Translations under genes and position numbers: made by a program | From: Xanthobacteraceae bacterium | Lineage (GTDB): Bacteria > Pseudomonadota > Alphaproteobacteria > Rhizobiales > Xanthobacteraceae | Direction: 5' to 3' | DNA length: 64,000 nt | NCBI GenBank assembly: GCA_030037645.1 | Contig: JASHQI010000019.1 | Location: 1-64,000 of the forward strand | Notes under the pieces: model-generated | Databases searched by the model: none | What the model was told of the DNA's origin: nothing | Seen by the model: only the letters and a program-made list of their open reading frames with translations | Shown here: one piece after another, positions 7,379-16,098 of the stretch | Position numbering within the stretch: the first letter of the stretch is position 1 | Layout of the letters: the number at the start of each line of letters is the position of its first letter

Positions 7379-10057
7379 ATGAATCTTGTACTTGTAGAAT
7401 CACCTGCCAAGGCAAAAACTATCAACAAATATCTAGGCCGCGGCTACCAGGTTCTGGCCTCTTTCGGCCATGTGCGCGACCTGCCCGCCAAGAGCGGTTC
7501 CGTCGATCCCGACGCCGATTTTCGCATGCTGTGGGAAGTCGATCCCAAGGCGCAGAAGCGGCTCAATGAGATCGCCCGGGCGGCCAAAAGCGCCGAGAAA
7601 TTGATTCTGGCGACCGACCCCGACCGCGAGGGAGAGGCGATTTCCTGGCATGTGCTGCAAGTCCTGAAGGAAAAGAAGGCGCTCAATGGCCAGCCCGTCG
7701 AGCGCGTTGTGTTCAATGCCATCACCAAGCAGGCCGTGACCGAAGCGATGGCGCACCCGCGCGTGATCGATCAGGCCTTGGTCGATGCCTATCTGGCGCG
7801 CCGGGCGCTCGACTACCTTGTGGGCTTCACGCTTTCTCCGGTGCTGTGGCGCAAGCTGCCGGGCGCTCGCTCGGCGGGCCGCGTACAGTCGGTGGCCCTA
7901 CGGCTCGTTTGCGATCGCGAACTCGAGATCGAGAAATTCGTCCAGAAGGAATACTGGTCGATCATCGCCACGCTGGCGACGCCGCGCGAGGAGACGTTCG
8001 AGGCCCGGCTCGTCGGCGCCGACGGCAAGAAGCTGCAGCGGCTCGACATCGGCTCCGGCGCCGAAGCCGAGGCGTTCAAGCGGGCTCTCGAAACGGCCGC
8101 CTTCACGGTTGCTGGTGTCGAAGCGAAGCCGGTCAAGCGTCATCCCTATGCGCCGTTTACAACCTCGACGCTGCAACAGGAAGCAAGCCGCAAGCTCGGC
8201 TTTGCGCCGGCGCATACCATGCGCGTGGCACAACGCCTGTATGAAGGCATCACGATCGGCGGCGAAGCCATCGGTTTGATCACCTATATGCGCACCGACG
8301 GTGTGCAGATCGCCAACGAGGCGATCGACGCGGTTCGTCGCGTCATCGGCGCTGATTACGGCGCGCGCTACGTGCCGCCGTCGCCGCGGCGCTACGAAAC
8401 CAAGGCTAAGAATGCGCAGGAGGCACACGAGGCCATCCGCCCAACCGACCTTGGCCGCCGGCCGAGTGAAGCCAGTCGTTTTCTCGATGCGGACCAAACC
8501 AGGCTTTACGAGCTGATCTGGCTGCGCACGGTGGCGAGCCAGATGGAATCGGCCGAGCTTGAACGCACCACCGCGGACATTACCGCCAACGTCGCCGGTC
8601 GCATTCTCGATTTGCGAGCAAGCGGAACGGTGGTGAAGTTCGACGGTTTCCTCGCTCTCTATCAGGAAGGACGGGACGAAGATCTCGACGACGAAGAGGC
8701 ACGCCGCCTGCCGCAGATGAGTGCGGGCGAGAGGCTCGCCAGGCGCGCTATTGCCGCCAATCAGCATTTCACCGAACCGCCGCCGCGCTATTCCGAAGCT
8801 TCGCTGGTCAAGCGCCTGGAGGAGCTCGGCATCGGCCGACCTTCGACTTACGCCTCGATTTTACAGGTGCTCAAGGATCGCAAATACGTGCGGCTCGACA
8901 AGCGCAGATTGCACCCGGAGGACCGCGGGCGCATCGTCGTCGCATTCCTCGAGAGCTTTTTCGCCAGATACGTGGAGTATGATTTCACCGCCGGCTTGGA
9001 GGAGCAGCTCGATCTCATCTCCAATAGCGAGGCGGCATGGCGCGACGTGTTGCGCGATTTTTGGCGGGACTTCATCGGCGCGGTCGACGAGACCAAAGAT
9101 TTGAAGATTTCCGAGGTGATCGACGCGCTCGACGCGCTGCTTGCGCCGCACCTGTTTCCGCCGCGACAGGACGGCAGCGATCCACGTCGATGCCCGACCT
9201 GCGGCACGGGCCGACTGTCGCTCAAGCTCTCAAAATTCGGCGCTTTTATCGGCTGCTCCAATTATCCCGACTGCCGCCATATCGGCTCACTGACGGGGTC
9301 CGGCAATGGCGCCGCCGAGGTCAGCAACAAGAAGCTCGGCGTGGATCCGGCGACCGGCCTCGATGTGACCGTGCGCACCGGCCGCTTCGGTCCTTACCTG
9401 CAGCTTGGCGAAACCATCAAAGGCGGCGAAAAGCCGAAGCGCGCGAGCCTGCCGAAAGGAGTGGCGCCCGAGGATATCGGTCTCGAACGAGCCATTGCGC
9501 TGCTCTCACTGCCGCGCCAAGTCGGACGTCACCCCGAGGATGGCGAGCCGATCCGCGCCGGCATCGGCCGTTTTGGTCCCTACGTGCAACACGGCAAGAC
9601 CTACGCCAATCTCGAGACGGGCGATGACGTTTTCAATATCGGCCTCAATCGCGCAGTGACGCTGATCGCCGAGAAGCGCGCCAAGGGCTCGCGCAGCCGC
9701 CGCTTCGGCGGCGATCCCGGCCGCTCGCTTGGTGATCATCCGACCAAAGGCGGCCCGGTGGTGGTGAAAAACGGACGCTATGGTCCCTATGTCAACCACG
9801 ATGGCGTCAACGCGACGCTGCCGCCCGACGGTAATCCGGATTCAATTACGCTTGAGGAGGCGGTCGCCCTGCTCGACGCCAGAGCGGGACGCAGTGCTCC
9901 AGCTCCGCGTGCGCGGCCGCGAAACACCAAGCGCAACCCGGGCACGGCGAGATCTGGCAATCGGGCCGCTGCGCCCGCGGCGGGAGCGACCATGCGACCC
10001 GCAAAGCGGCCCGCAACCAACAAATCCCCGCGCAAGACGACACAAGCTGCCGAATAG
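7379..10057 (+). CDS. topA: DNA topoisomerase I
   Basis: An 892-residue type IA topoisomerase that relaxes negative supercoils. The TOPRIM domain starts at residue 1 (MNLVLVESPAKAKTINKYLG; ATDPDREGEAISWH near 80). The active-site tyrosine is Tyr303 in LITYMRTDG. One tetracysteine zinc element follows (CPTCGTG and CSNYPDC, about residues 604-630), then several Topo_C repeats of the form GRFGPYLQLGE / GRFGPYVQHGKT / NGRYGPYVNHDG. A basic, Ala/Pro/Arg-rich tail ends the protein, as is usual in alphaproteobacteria. It is followed by rnr after 47 bp. Confidence 0.97.
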   Translation: MNLVLVESPAKAKTINKYLGRGYQVLASFGHVRDLPAKSGSVDPDADFRMLWEVDPKAQKRLNEIARAAKSAEKLILATDPDREGEAISWHVLQVLKEKKALNGQPVERVVFNAITKQAVTEAMAHPRVIDQALVDAYLARRALDYLVGFTLSPVLWRKLPGARSAGRVQSVALRLVCDRELEIEKFVQKEYWSIIATLATPREETFEARLVGADGKKLQRLDIGSGAEAEAFKRALETAAFTVAGVEAKPVKRHPYAPFTTSTLQQEASRKLGFAPAHTMRVAQRLYEGITIGGEAIGLITYMRTDGVQIANEAIDAVRRVIGADYGARYVPPSPRRYETKAKNAQEAHEAIRPTDLGRRPSEASRFLDADQTRLYELIWLRTVASQMESAELERTTADITANVAGRILDLRASGTVVKFDGFLALYQEGRDEDLDDEEARRLPQMSAGERLARRAIAANQHFTEPPPRYSEASLVKRLEELGIGRPSTYASILQVLKDRKYVRLDKRRLHPEDRGRIVVAFLESFFARYVEYDFTAGLEEQLDLISNSEAAWRDVLRDFWRDFIGAVDETKDLKISEVIDALDALLAPHLFPPRQDGSDPRRCPTCGTGRLSLKLSKFGAFIGCSNYPDCRHIGSLTGSGNGAAEVSNKKLGVDPATGLDVTVRTGRFGPYLQLGETIKGGEKPKRASLPKGVAPEDIGLERAIALLSLPRQVGRHPEDGEPIRAGIGRFGPYVQHGKTYANLETGDDVFNIGLNRAVTLIAEKRAKGSRSRRFGGDPGRSLGDHPTKGGPVVVKNGRYGPYVNHDGVNATLPPDGNPDSITLEEAVALLDARAGRSAPAPRARPRNTKRNPGTARSGNRAAAPAAGATMRPAKRPATNKSPRKTTQAAE

Positions 10058-10104
10058 TTTGACAATACGGGCCCCTGGCCAAGGACACGGCCAATGAGCG
10101 GCCG

Positions 10105-12342
10105 ATGAAACGACCCCGCCTCCCCTCGCGAGAAGAGTTACTTGCATTCATCCGCGAACGTAGCGGCAAGGTAGGCACGCGCGAGATCGCCCGCGCCTTT
10201 GGCGCCAAAAATGCGGATCGAGCGACGCTCAACCGCATGCTGCGGGAACTCGCCGACGAAGGTCAGATCGATCGGCGCCGCAAGCGCCTGCATCATGCCG
10301 GCAGCTTGCCGCCCGTCGTGCTTGCCGACGTTACCGGACGTGATGCGGACGGCGAATTTCTGGCACGGCCGACCGAGTGGGACGAGGATGCGCACGGCCC
10401 ACCGCCCGTCATCCGCATTGTCGCCTCTCGCCGCGCACGGTCAGGAGAAGCGGCCGGCGTCGGCGACCGCGCGCTCATTCGCATCGAGCGGCATGGCGAC
10501 GAGGAGACCAGCGGCCGCGTCATCAAGCTCCTGGATCGTGCCAAGCACCGCATGCTCGGCATCTTTCGCGGCCTTCCCGGAGGCGGTGGTCGGCTGGTGC
10601 CGATCGACAAAAAGCAGCTCGGCCGCGAGCTGACGATTTCACCCGATCGCACCGCCGGAGCCGCCGATGGCGACCTCGTCGCCGTCGACGTTGTGCGGCA
10701 AGGTCGCCTCGGCCTGACGACAGGCTCGGTCTTGGAACGGCTCGGTTCGATCAGGAGCGAACGCGCCGTCAGCGTGATTGCAATCCACGCCCACGATATT
10801 CCGCACGTGTTTCCCGGCGCAGCGACCGATCAGGCCAACGCTGCACGCCCTGCGACACTGGCCGGCCGCGAGGACTGGCGCGCCGTGCCATTTGTGACGA
10901 TCGATCCGCCCGACGCCAAGGATCATGACGACGCGGTTCACGCCACGCCGGATTCCGATCCGCGTAATTCGGGCGGCCATGTCGTCAGCGTCGCCATTGC
11001 CGACGTGGCCGCCTACGTATCGCCGGGTTCCGCCCTCGATCGCGAGGCGCTGCGCCGCGGCAATTCGGTCTATTTCCCCGATCGCGTCGTCCCCATGTTG
11101 CCGGAGCGCATATCCAACGATCTTTGCTCGCTGCGGCCCAATGAGGATCGCCCGGCGCTCGCCGTCCGCATGGTGATCGGCGCCGACGGTCGCAAGCGCT
11201 CACATACGTTTCATCGCGTCATGATCCGCTCGGCCGCGCGTTTGCATTACGAGCAGGCGCAACTTGCGGTGTCCGGCCGCACCGACGAGATGACCGATCC
11301 GATCGCTGTCCCGATCCTCAAACCGCTCTATGCGGCTTACCAGGCCGTGCGCCGTGCGCGCGATGAGCGTCAGCCGCTCGATCTCGACGTCGCCGAGCGC
11401 AAGATCGTGCTGAAGTCGGATGGCACCGTCGATCGCGTGATCGTCCCGCAACGGCTGGAGTCGCACCGGCTGATCGAGGAGTTCATGATCCTTGCTAATG
11501 TCGCCGCCGCCGAATCCTGCGAGCGCGCAAGGGTGCCGCTGATCTATCGCGTACATGACGAGCCGACCCCGGAAAAACTCAACGCACTGCGGGAATTCCT
11601 CGCCACGCTCGACATTTCCCTGCCGAAGGGCGCCGTCGTCCGGCCGGATGGGTTCAATCGCATCCTTGACCGCGTGAAAGGGCGAGACATCGAAAGGCTC
11701 GTCAACGAAGTAGTGCTGCGCACGCAGGCCCAAGCGGAATATTCGTCGGAGAACTACGGCCATTTTGGTCTCAACCTGCGTCGCTACGCCCACTTCACGT
11801 CCCCAATCCGCCGTTATGCCGACCTCATCGTGCATCGCGCTCTCATTCGCGCGCTCACGCTTGGCACCGATGGCTTGCCCGACGCCACCGACGTAACCAC
11901 GCTGTCCGAAGTCGCCGCCAATATCTCGGCTACCGAGCGCCGCGCCATGAAAGCCGAGCGCGAAACCGCGGACCGGTTGATCGCGCATTTTTTGGCCGAT
12001 CGCGTTGGTGCGGTGTTCGACGGACACATTTCGGGCGTCACCCGCGCCGGCCTGTTTGTCGAGCTCGACGAGACCGGCGCTGACGGCTTCATCCCGGCCC
12101 GCAATATCGGCGACGAATATTTCCGTTTTCACGAAGATCGCCGCGCGTTCGTCAGCCATTCCGAGACCCATCGTCTCGGCGATCCCGTGACGGTTGAGCT
12201 TGTCGAGGCGGCTCCCGTGGCCGGCGCCCTGCGCTTTAAGCTTGTTCGGCATGCTCAAGTCGCCGCCCAAAAGACTCGACATCCCCCGCGCGGGCAGCGG
12301 AAATTCGCGTCCGGCGCGCAATCGCGCGGCCGCCGGCGCTAA
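10105..12342 (+). CDS. rnr: Ribonuclease R
   Basis: A 745-residue processive 3'-5' exoribonuclease of the RNase II/R family that degrades structured RNA. An N-terminal helix-turn-helix (about 1-65) and cold-shock-like domains precede the RNB catalytic domain. The metal-binding aspartates lie in PPDAKDHDDAVH and the HFTSPIRRYADLIVHRALIR region closes the active site. An S1 domain (VGAVFDGHISGVTRAGLFVE) and a basic tail follow. Position between topA and a Nudix gene is conserved in related genomes. Confidence 0.96.
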   Translation: MKRPRLPSREELLAFIRERSGKVGTREIARAFGAKNADRATLNRMLRELADEGQIDRRRKRLHHAGSLPPVVLADVTGRDADGEFLARPTEWDEDAHGPPPVIRIVASRRARSGEAAGVGDRALIRIERHGDEETSGRVIKLLDRAKHRMLGIFRGLPGGGGRLVPIDKKQLGRELTISPDRTAGAADGDLVAVDVVRQGRLGLTTGSVLERLGSIRSERAVSVIAIHAHDIPHVFPGAATDQANAARPATLAGREDWRAVPFVTIDPPDAKDHDDAVHATPDSDPRNSGGHVVSVAIADVAAYVSPGSALDREALRRGNSVYFPDRVVPMLPERISNDLCSLRPNEDRPALAVRMVIGADGRKRSHTFHRVMIRSAARLHYEQAQLAVSGRTDEMTDPIAVPILKPLYAAYQAVRRARDERQPLDLDVAERKIVLKSDGTVDRVIVPQRLESHRLIEEFMILANVAAAESCERARVPLIYRVHDEPTPEKLNALREFLATLDISLPKGAVVRPDGFNRILDRVKGRDIERLVNEVVLRTQAQAEYSSENYGHFGLNLRRYAHFTSPIRRYADLIVHRALIRALTLGTDGLPDATDVTTLSEVAANISATERRAMKAERETADRLIAHFLADRVGAVFDGHISGVTRAGLFVELDETGADGFIPARNIGDEYFRFHEDRRAFVSHSETHRLGDPVTVELVEAAPVAGALRFKLVRHAQVAAQKTRHPPRGQRKFASGAQSRGRRR

Positions 12343-12360
12343 CAGCAGCTTGGAGATATT

Positions 12361-13125
12361 ATGAGCAGCGACCCGGTGATCGAGAGCGGCGTTGCGGCGG
12401 ATAGGACCGAGCGGCTGACGCGAATCATTCGCGATCAGATTTTTCCGAACCTCAAGCCAAGGGATTCGGCGACGCTCATTCTCATCGACCGGACCGAGTC
12501 AGTGCCTAAAGTTTTGCTCGGCCGCCGCCACGAGCGGCACCGCTTCATGCCCGGGAAATTCGTCTTTCCCGGTGGCCGCATCGAACCAACGGATCGCCAG
12601 ATGGCGGCGCTGGCGCCTTTGCATGAACGTTATGTCACTCGTTTGATGCGGCACGTGCGGCGGCCCAGCGCCGCCAAGGCGGCCGCTTTCGCGCTGGCCG
12701 CGGTGCGCGAGACCTACGAAGAGACCGGCTTGATGTTAGGGGTACGCACCGATGCCGCCATTAATACTCCGCCCGGCGCGTGGGAGGCGTTCGCCAGGGC
12801 CGGCGTGATCCCGGACCTCAGCGCCATCCATTTCGTAGCCCGCGCGATTACTCCTCCGAAGCGGCCATTGCGTTTCGACAGCCGTTTCTTCGCCGCCGAC
12901 GCCACGGCCATCGTGCATCGCGTCGACGGCTTTGTCGGACCCGACGCGGAACTCGTGGAGCTCGTCTGGCTCCCCATCACCGACGCGCGGCGGCTCGATA
13001 TGCCCGGCATCACAGCGATCGTGCTCGAAGAGCTGCAGGACCGCATTGCCGCTGCCATGAGCCACGAGCATCCGGCGCCGCTCTATCGGATGCTGCACAA
13101 GCGCTTCGTGCGCGAAATCTTGTGA
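12361..13125 (+). CDS. Nudix hydrolase
   Basis: A 254-residue protein preceded by a GGAG ribosome site. The Nudix box is split: FPGGRIEP at about 69-76 and RETYEETG at 116-123. In the canonical box GX5EX7REUXEEXGU these parts are much closer, so about 30 residues are inserted, an arrangement also seen in the NUDT7/NUDT19-like coenzyme A group. The substrate cannot be read from sequence. It lies 18 bp after rnr, likely in the same operon, and precedes rpmG, from which palindromic repeats separate it. Confidence 0.85.
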   Translation: MSSDPVIESGVAADRTERLTRIIRDQIFPNLKPRDSATLILIDRTESVPKVLLGRRHERHRFMPGKFVFPGGRIEPTDRQMAALAPLHERYVTRLMRHVRRPSAAKAAAFALAAVRETYEETGLMLGVRTDAAINTPPGAWEAFARAGVIPDLSAIHFVARAITPPKRPLRFDSRFFAADATAIVHRVDGFVGPDAELVELVWLPITDARRLDMPGITAIVLEELQDRIAAAMSHEHPAPLYRMLHKRFVREIL

Positions 13126-13162
13126 TTGCCACCAGGGTTTCTTGACATTCGAGGCCTGACGA

Positions 13163-13238
13163 CTAGTGTCCCGATTCCGAAGTTCGCATGATTACGCGGC
13201 ACACTCGGTTGCGAACTTCGGAATCGAAAGGACACTAG
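13163..13238. repeat. Palindromic element, type A (copy 2, intact)
   Basis: Complete copy with CTAG at both ends: outer arm CTAGTGTCC, inner arm CGATTCCGAAGTTCGC, a loop of about 23 nt, inner complement, AAA bulge, GGACACTAG. It differs from the copy at 2025-2096 at only a few bases, mostly in the loop. It lies between the nudix gene and rpmG. Confidence 0.93.
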
Positions 13239-13251
13239 CAACGTATTGATT

Positions 13252-13328
13252 TAGTGTGGCTTTGGTTCAGAAGTCCGCACGACGAGCCCAGCCGAAAGAA
13301 TGGTGCGGACTTCTGAACCGCCACACTA
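13252..13328. repeat. Palindromic element, type B (copy 2, intact)
   Basis: Outer arm TAGTGTGGC, bulge TTT, inner arm GGTTCAGAAGTCCGCAC, loop of about 22 nt, then the exact complement of both arms, ending CCACACTAG. It is 13 bp from the type A element, in the same order as at 2025-2250. Its mirror-image bulge position means it lies in the opposite orientation to type A. Confidence 0.93.
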
Positions 13329-13365
13329 GGTTGACCGCTAACCAAGGTTCCATCGAGGAAACGAC

Positions 13366-13533
13366 ATGGCCAAAGCCACTACGATCAAAGTCAAACTGGT
13401 ATCGAGTGCCGATACCGGTTTCTACTATGTCACGCGAAAGAATTCGCGCACGATGACCGACAAATTGGTGAAGAAGAAATACGACCCAGTGGCGAAGAAG
13501 CACGTCGAGTTTCGCGAGTCCAAGATCAAATAG
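13366..13533 (+). CDS. rpmG: 50S ribosomal protein L33
   Basis: A 55-residue basic protein starting [20 protein letters not shown] and ending with a [12 protein letters not shown] tail, which is the bacterial L33 pattern. Its four zinc-type cysteines are absent, so this is the zinc-independent form. A GAGGAAACG ribosome site precedes the ATG. It follows two palindromic elements, and a strong terminator hairpin lies 21 bp after the stop. Confidence 0.96.
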   Translation: MAKATTIKVKLVSSADTGFYYVTRKNSRTMTDKLVKKKYDPVAKKHVEFRESKIK

Positions 13534-13554
13534 GATGATGAATGTGCCGTTCCA

Positions 13555-13583
13555 CGGGCGCCTGCGGGCGCCCGATCTGTTTT
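13555..13583 (+). terminator. Rho-independent terminator of rpmG
   Basis: The stem CGGGCGCC (13555-13562) pairs perfectly with GGCGCCCG (13567-13574) around a 4-nt loop. It is followed by ATCTGTTTT. It sits just downstream of rpmG. Confidence 0.85.
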
Positions 13584-13943
13584 CCGTCAACGGCATGGAA
13601 TTGGTGGCCGGCCGGGAACGGTGTCATGAGGAGGCCACTCGCACCGCTCCCGTGCCGGCCGAACCCCACGGACCCAGGAGATGCGGCGGACCTGAGCATT
13701 CCGTAGGGTTATCTAAGAGAACCGTACGACTCCGGGCCGCCGCTTGGCACGCGACGAGCCGGCTGCCGATCAGGCAATATTTTGCCGTCAGCAAAGGCTA
13801 ACGGAACCGCCGGGGAAATCAACGCCAACTTTTCGCCATGATGGCGGACTTGCCGTCAACCACAACAATTGTCCTTACCACGAGCGGGCTACGGCTTGAG
13901 CCGCATTCCCTTGATCCATTAAGGAGTTGACGGGATTATCGGT
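13584..13943. other. Non-coding stretch with a large hairpin
   Basis: No convincing gene is seen between the rpmG terminator and the end of pleD. The main structure is an extended hairpin at 13603-13665, listed separately. A short open frame on the plus strand (13535-13801) overlaps the terminator and hairpin and is not convincing. Confidence 0.5.
13603..13665. other. Long hairpin, possible structured RNA
   Basis: GGCCGGC (13606-13612) pairs with GCCGGCC (13654-13660). After a single bulged T the stem continues CGGGA with TCCCG, then, past one mismatch, CGGTG with CACCG. This makes about 17 pairs closing an 18-nt loop. On the plus strand the loop reads GAGGAGG; on the minus strand it reads CCTCCTC. 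Minus-strand loops of this kind occur in alphaproteobacterial cuckoo/ar14 small RNAs. No promoter was identified, so RNA status is unproven. Confidence 0.4.
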
Positions 13944-15317
13944 TCAGGCGGCGTCTGGGACGACGCGGTTTCGACCGTCCCGTTTGGCCCGATAAAGCGC
14001 CTGGTCGGCACGCTTGAGCAGGCTGGCCGCGGTGTCGTTTCGGCCGCGCAGAGCCGCAATGCCGATCGAGATCGTCACCGGAATAGTGCTGGCGCCCTGC
14101 TGGATCGCAAATGGTTCGGCGGCGATACGCCGACGCAGCCGCTCCGCGACCATGGCTGCAACCGCCAGATCGGTCTCCGGCATGACCACGACGAATTCTT
14201 CACCGCCGAGCCGGCAGGCCAAGTCGATGCCGCGGATGGACCTTTTGATCCGCAGCGCAAAATCGCGCAGCACATCGTCGCCGGCATCGTGGCCATGGGC
14301 GTCGTTGATCGATTTGAAATAATCGATATCGATCACCAGCACCGTCAGCGGCTTACCGCGCGAAGCAGCCTGTTCGACCAGTGCGGTAAGGTGGCTTTCC
14401 ATGTAACGACGGTTGAACAAGCTGGTCAGCGGATCGGTAATGGCCATCTCGATCGACAACTGCACATTGTCGCGAAGCCGTTCAGTGTAGCGGCGTTTGC
14501 GCACCTGGCTGCGCGCCCGCGCCAGCAGCTCATTCTTATCTATCGGGCGCAACAAATAGTCATTCACGCCGATCTCAAGGCCACGCACCATGCGTGAATT
14601 GTTGTCGGGTTCGACGATCGCGAGAATAGGCAGGTTACGGGTGCGCTCGAGCGAGCGGATCTGACTGCAGAGCCGCAACGCGTCGAAATTCTCAAGGCCG
14701 AGCGAAACGATCAGTAAATCGTAGTTACCGTCGGCGGCGTGAAACAGCGCCTCGTTCGGGTTCGACTCGACGTCGACTTCGTGTTCCTTGGCAAGCACCG
14801 AAGCAACACGCTCATAGGATGCCGGACGATCATCGACGATGAGCACCCGCCCACCCCGGCCGGTATCGGACACCGCTTCATGCTCGGGCGATTCAATGCC
14901 GATTTCCCGCGAGGTTGCCGCGCGCATGCGCAGTTCGTCCGTCATCATCTTGAGCCGCGACAACGAGCGCACGCGCGCAATCAGGGCAAGTTCCGGAATC
15001 GGCTTGGTCAAGAAATCGTCGGCGCCCGCTTCGAGCCCGCGCACGCGATCGGAGGGTTGATCGAGCGCGGTCACCATGACGACCGGAATATGGTGGGTCG
15101 CCGGATTCGACTTCAGGCGGCGGCATACCTCGAAGCCGTCCATGTCCGGCATCATTGCATCCAGAAGCACGAGGTCGCATTCGGCGCGCTCGCAGATGGC
15201 AAGCGCTTCGCTCCCGCTCATTGCCGTGACGACGTCGAAATATTCCGCCGAGAGTCGAGCTTCGAGCAGCTTGACGTTGGCCGGGACATCGTCGACGACG
15301 AGAACGCGAGCGGTCAT
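13944..15317 (-). CDS. pleD: PleD-type diguanylate cyclase response regulator
   Basis: A 457-residue REC-REC-GGDEF protein that makes cyclic di-GMP when phosphorylated. The first receiver has the acceptor Asp53 in LVLLDAMMPDMDG. The second receiver lacks an acceptor (Ser in LLIVSLGLENFD), as in Caulobacter PleD where it acts as a dimerisation adaptor. The cyclase site is GGEEF at 371-375, with the inhibitory I-site RGID at 362-365, almost the same numbering as Caulobacter PleD. It starts 3 bp after divK and is surely co-transcribed with it. In Caulobacter the pair controls the swarmer-to-stalked transition. Confidence 0.97.
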   Translation of the reverse strand: MTARVLVVDDVPANVKLLEARLSAEYFDVVTAMSGSEALAICERAECDLVLLDAMMPDMDGFEVCRRLKSNPATHHIPVVMVTALDQPSDRVRGLEAGADDFLTKPIPELALIARVRSLSRLKMMTDELRMRAATSREIGIESPEHEAVSDTGRGGRVLIVDDRPASYERVASVLAKEHEVDVESNPNEALFHAADGNYDLLIVSLGLENFDALRLCSQIRSLERTRNLPILAIVEPDNNSRMVRGLEIGVNDYLLRPIDKNELLARARSQVRKRRYTERLRDNVQLSIEMAITDPLTSLFNRRYMESHLTALVEQAASRGKPLTVLVIDIDYFKSINDAHGHDAGDDVLRDFALRIKRSIRGIDLACRLGGEEFVVVMPETDLAVAAMVAERLRRRIAAEPFAIQQGASTIPVTISIGIAALRGRNDTAASLLKRADQALYRAKRDGRNRVVPDAA

Positions 15318-15320
15318 TTT

Positions 15321-15692
15321 CTATGGGTTCCCCAGAAAATGGCGTATGGTTTCGATGAATTTGCCCACCGAAATTGGCTTGGACAGATAGGCTTCGCAGC
15401 CGCCTTCCCGAATCCGTTCCTCATCGCCCTTCATGGCAAACGCGGTGACCGCGACGACGGGAATCCGACGCAAGTCCTGATCGTCCTTGAGCCACTTGGT
15501 GATTTCCAGGCCGGACACCTCGGGAAGCTGAATATCCATCAGGATCAGGTCGGGCCGATGCCTTCGCGCGAGTTCGAGCGCTTCGATCCCGTTGCGCGTC
15601 CCAACGGTGGCGTAGCCGTGGGCTTCCAATAGATCGTGGAAGAGCTTCATATTGAGCTCATTGTCTTCCACAATCAGAACAGTTTTGGCCAT
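15321..15692 (-). CDS. divK: Single-domain response regulator DivK
   Basis: A 123-residue stand-alone receiver with acceptor Asp53 in [13 protein letters not shown], the acidic pair at 10-11 region ([12 protein letters not shown]), Thr in [12 protein letters not shown] and Lys in YLSKPI. DivK is phosphorylated by DivJ and dephosphorylated by PleC, and controls CtrA through DivL and CckA. Neither kinase gene is in this window. It is first gene of the divK-pleD pair and divergent from the DUF3572 gene over 109 bp, where I found no TTAA-N7-TTAA CtrA box. Confidence 0.97.
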   Translation of the reverse strand: MAKTVLIVEDNELNMKLFHDLLEAHGYATVGTRNGIEALELARRHRPDLILMDIQLPEVSGLEITKWLKDDQDLRRIPVVAVTAFAMKGDEERIREGGCEAYLSKPISVGKFIETIRHFLGNP

Positions 15693-15801
15693 CCCCGATC
15701 CTTCACCTGCCCCAAGCTCGACGCCGTTACAGGCAAACGTGTGCCGTGATTATAGAGTGCAAGCTAGTCTGGATTTGTTACGGAAAGGCAAATAACAAGC
15801 G

Positions 15802-16098
15802 ATGAAACAGCGCTCATTGCAGACACGCCCGATGGCGGAAACGCTGGCGATTCAGGCGCTTGCGTTCATGGCCGAAGAACCGGAGCGGTTCAACGGCTTC
15901 CTTGCCGCCACCGGGCTCTCGATCGAGCACATCCGCACCGCCGCGAACGAGCCCGGCTTTCTCGCCGGAGTGCTCGAGCATATGCTCGCCGACGAGATTC
16001 TGCTGGTCGCTTTTGCAGACAGCGTCGGGATCGATCCGGCCGATATTGCGCGGGCGCACAATGCGCTCGCGAATGACGACGAACGAGACGAGCCGTGA
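15802..16098 (+). CDS. DUF3572 family protein
   Basis: A 98-residue, mostly helical protein ([51 protein letters not shown]) that fits the alphaproteobacterial DUF3572 family. Its function is unknown. It overlaps dinB by four bases, so the two are translationally coupled. It is divergent from divK-pleD. Confidence 0.88.
   Translation: MKQRSLQTRPMAETLAIQALAFMAEEPERFNGFLAATGLSIEHIRTAANEPGFLAGVLEHMLADEILLVAFADSVGIDPADIARAHNALANDDERDEP

Noticed and set aside
11200-12321. 373-codon open frame on the minus strand
   Set aside because: Antisense to the RNB and S1 domains of rnr; no recognisable motif.
13535-13801. 88-codon plus-strand open frame after rpmG
   Set aside because: It overlaps the rpmG terminator and the long hairpin, has no family features, and lacks a convincing ribosome site.
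15693-15801. CtrA-binding site in the divK / DUF3572 divergent region
   Set aside because: I looked for TTAA-N7-TTAA and found no convincing match.
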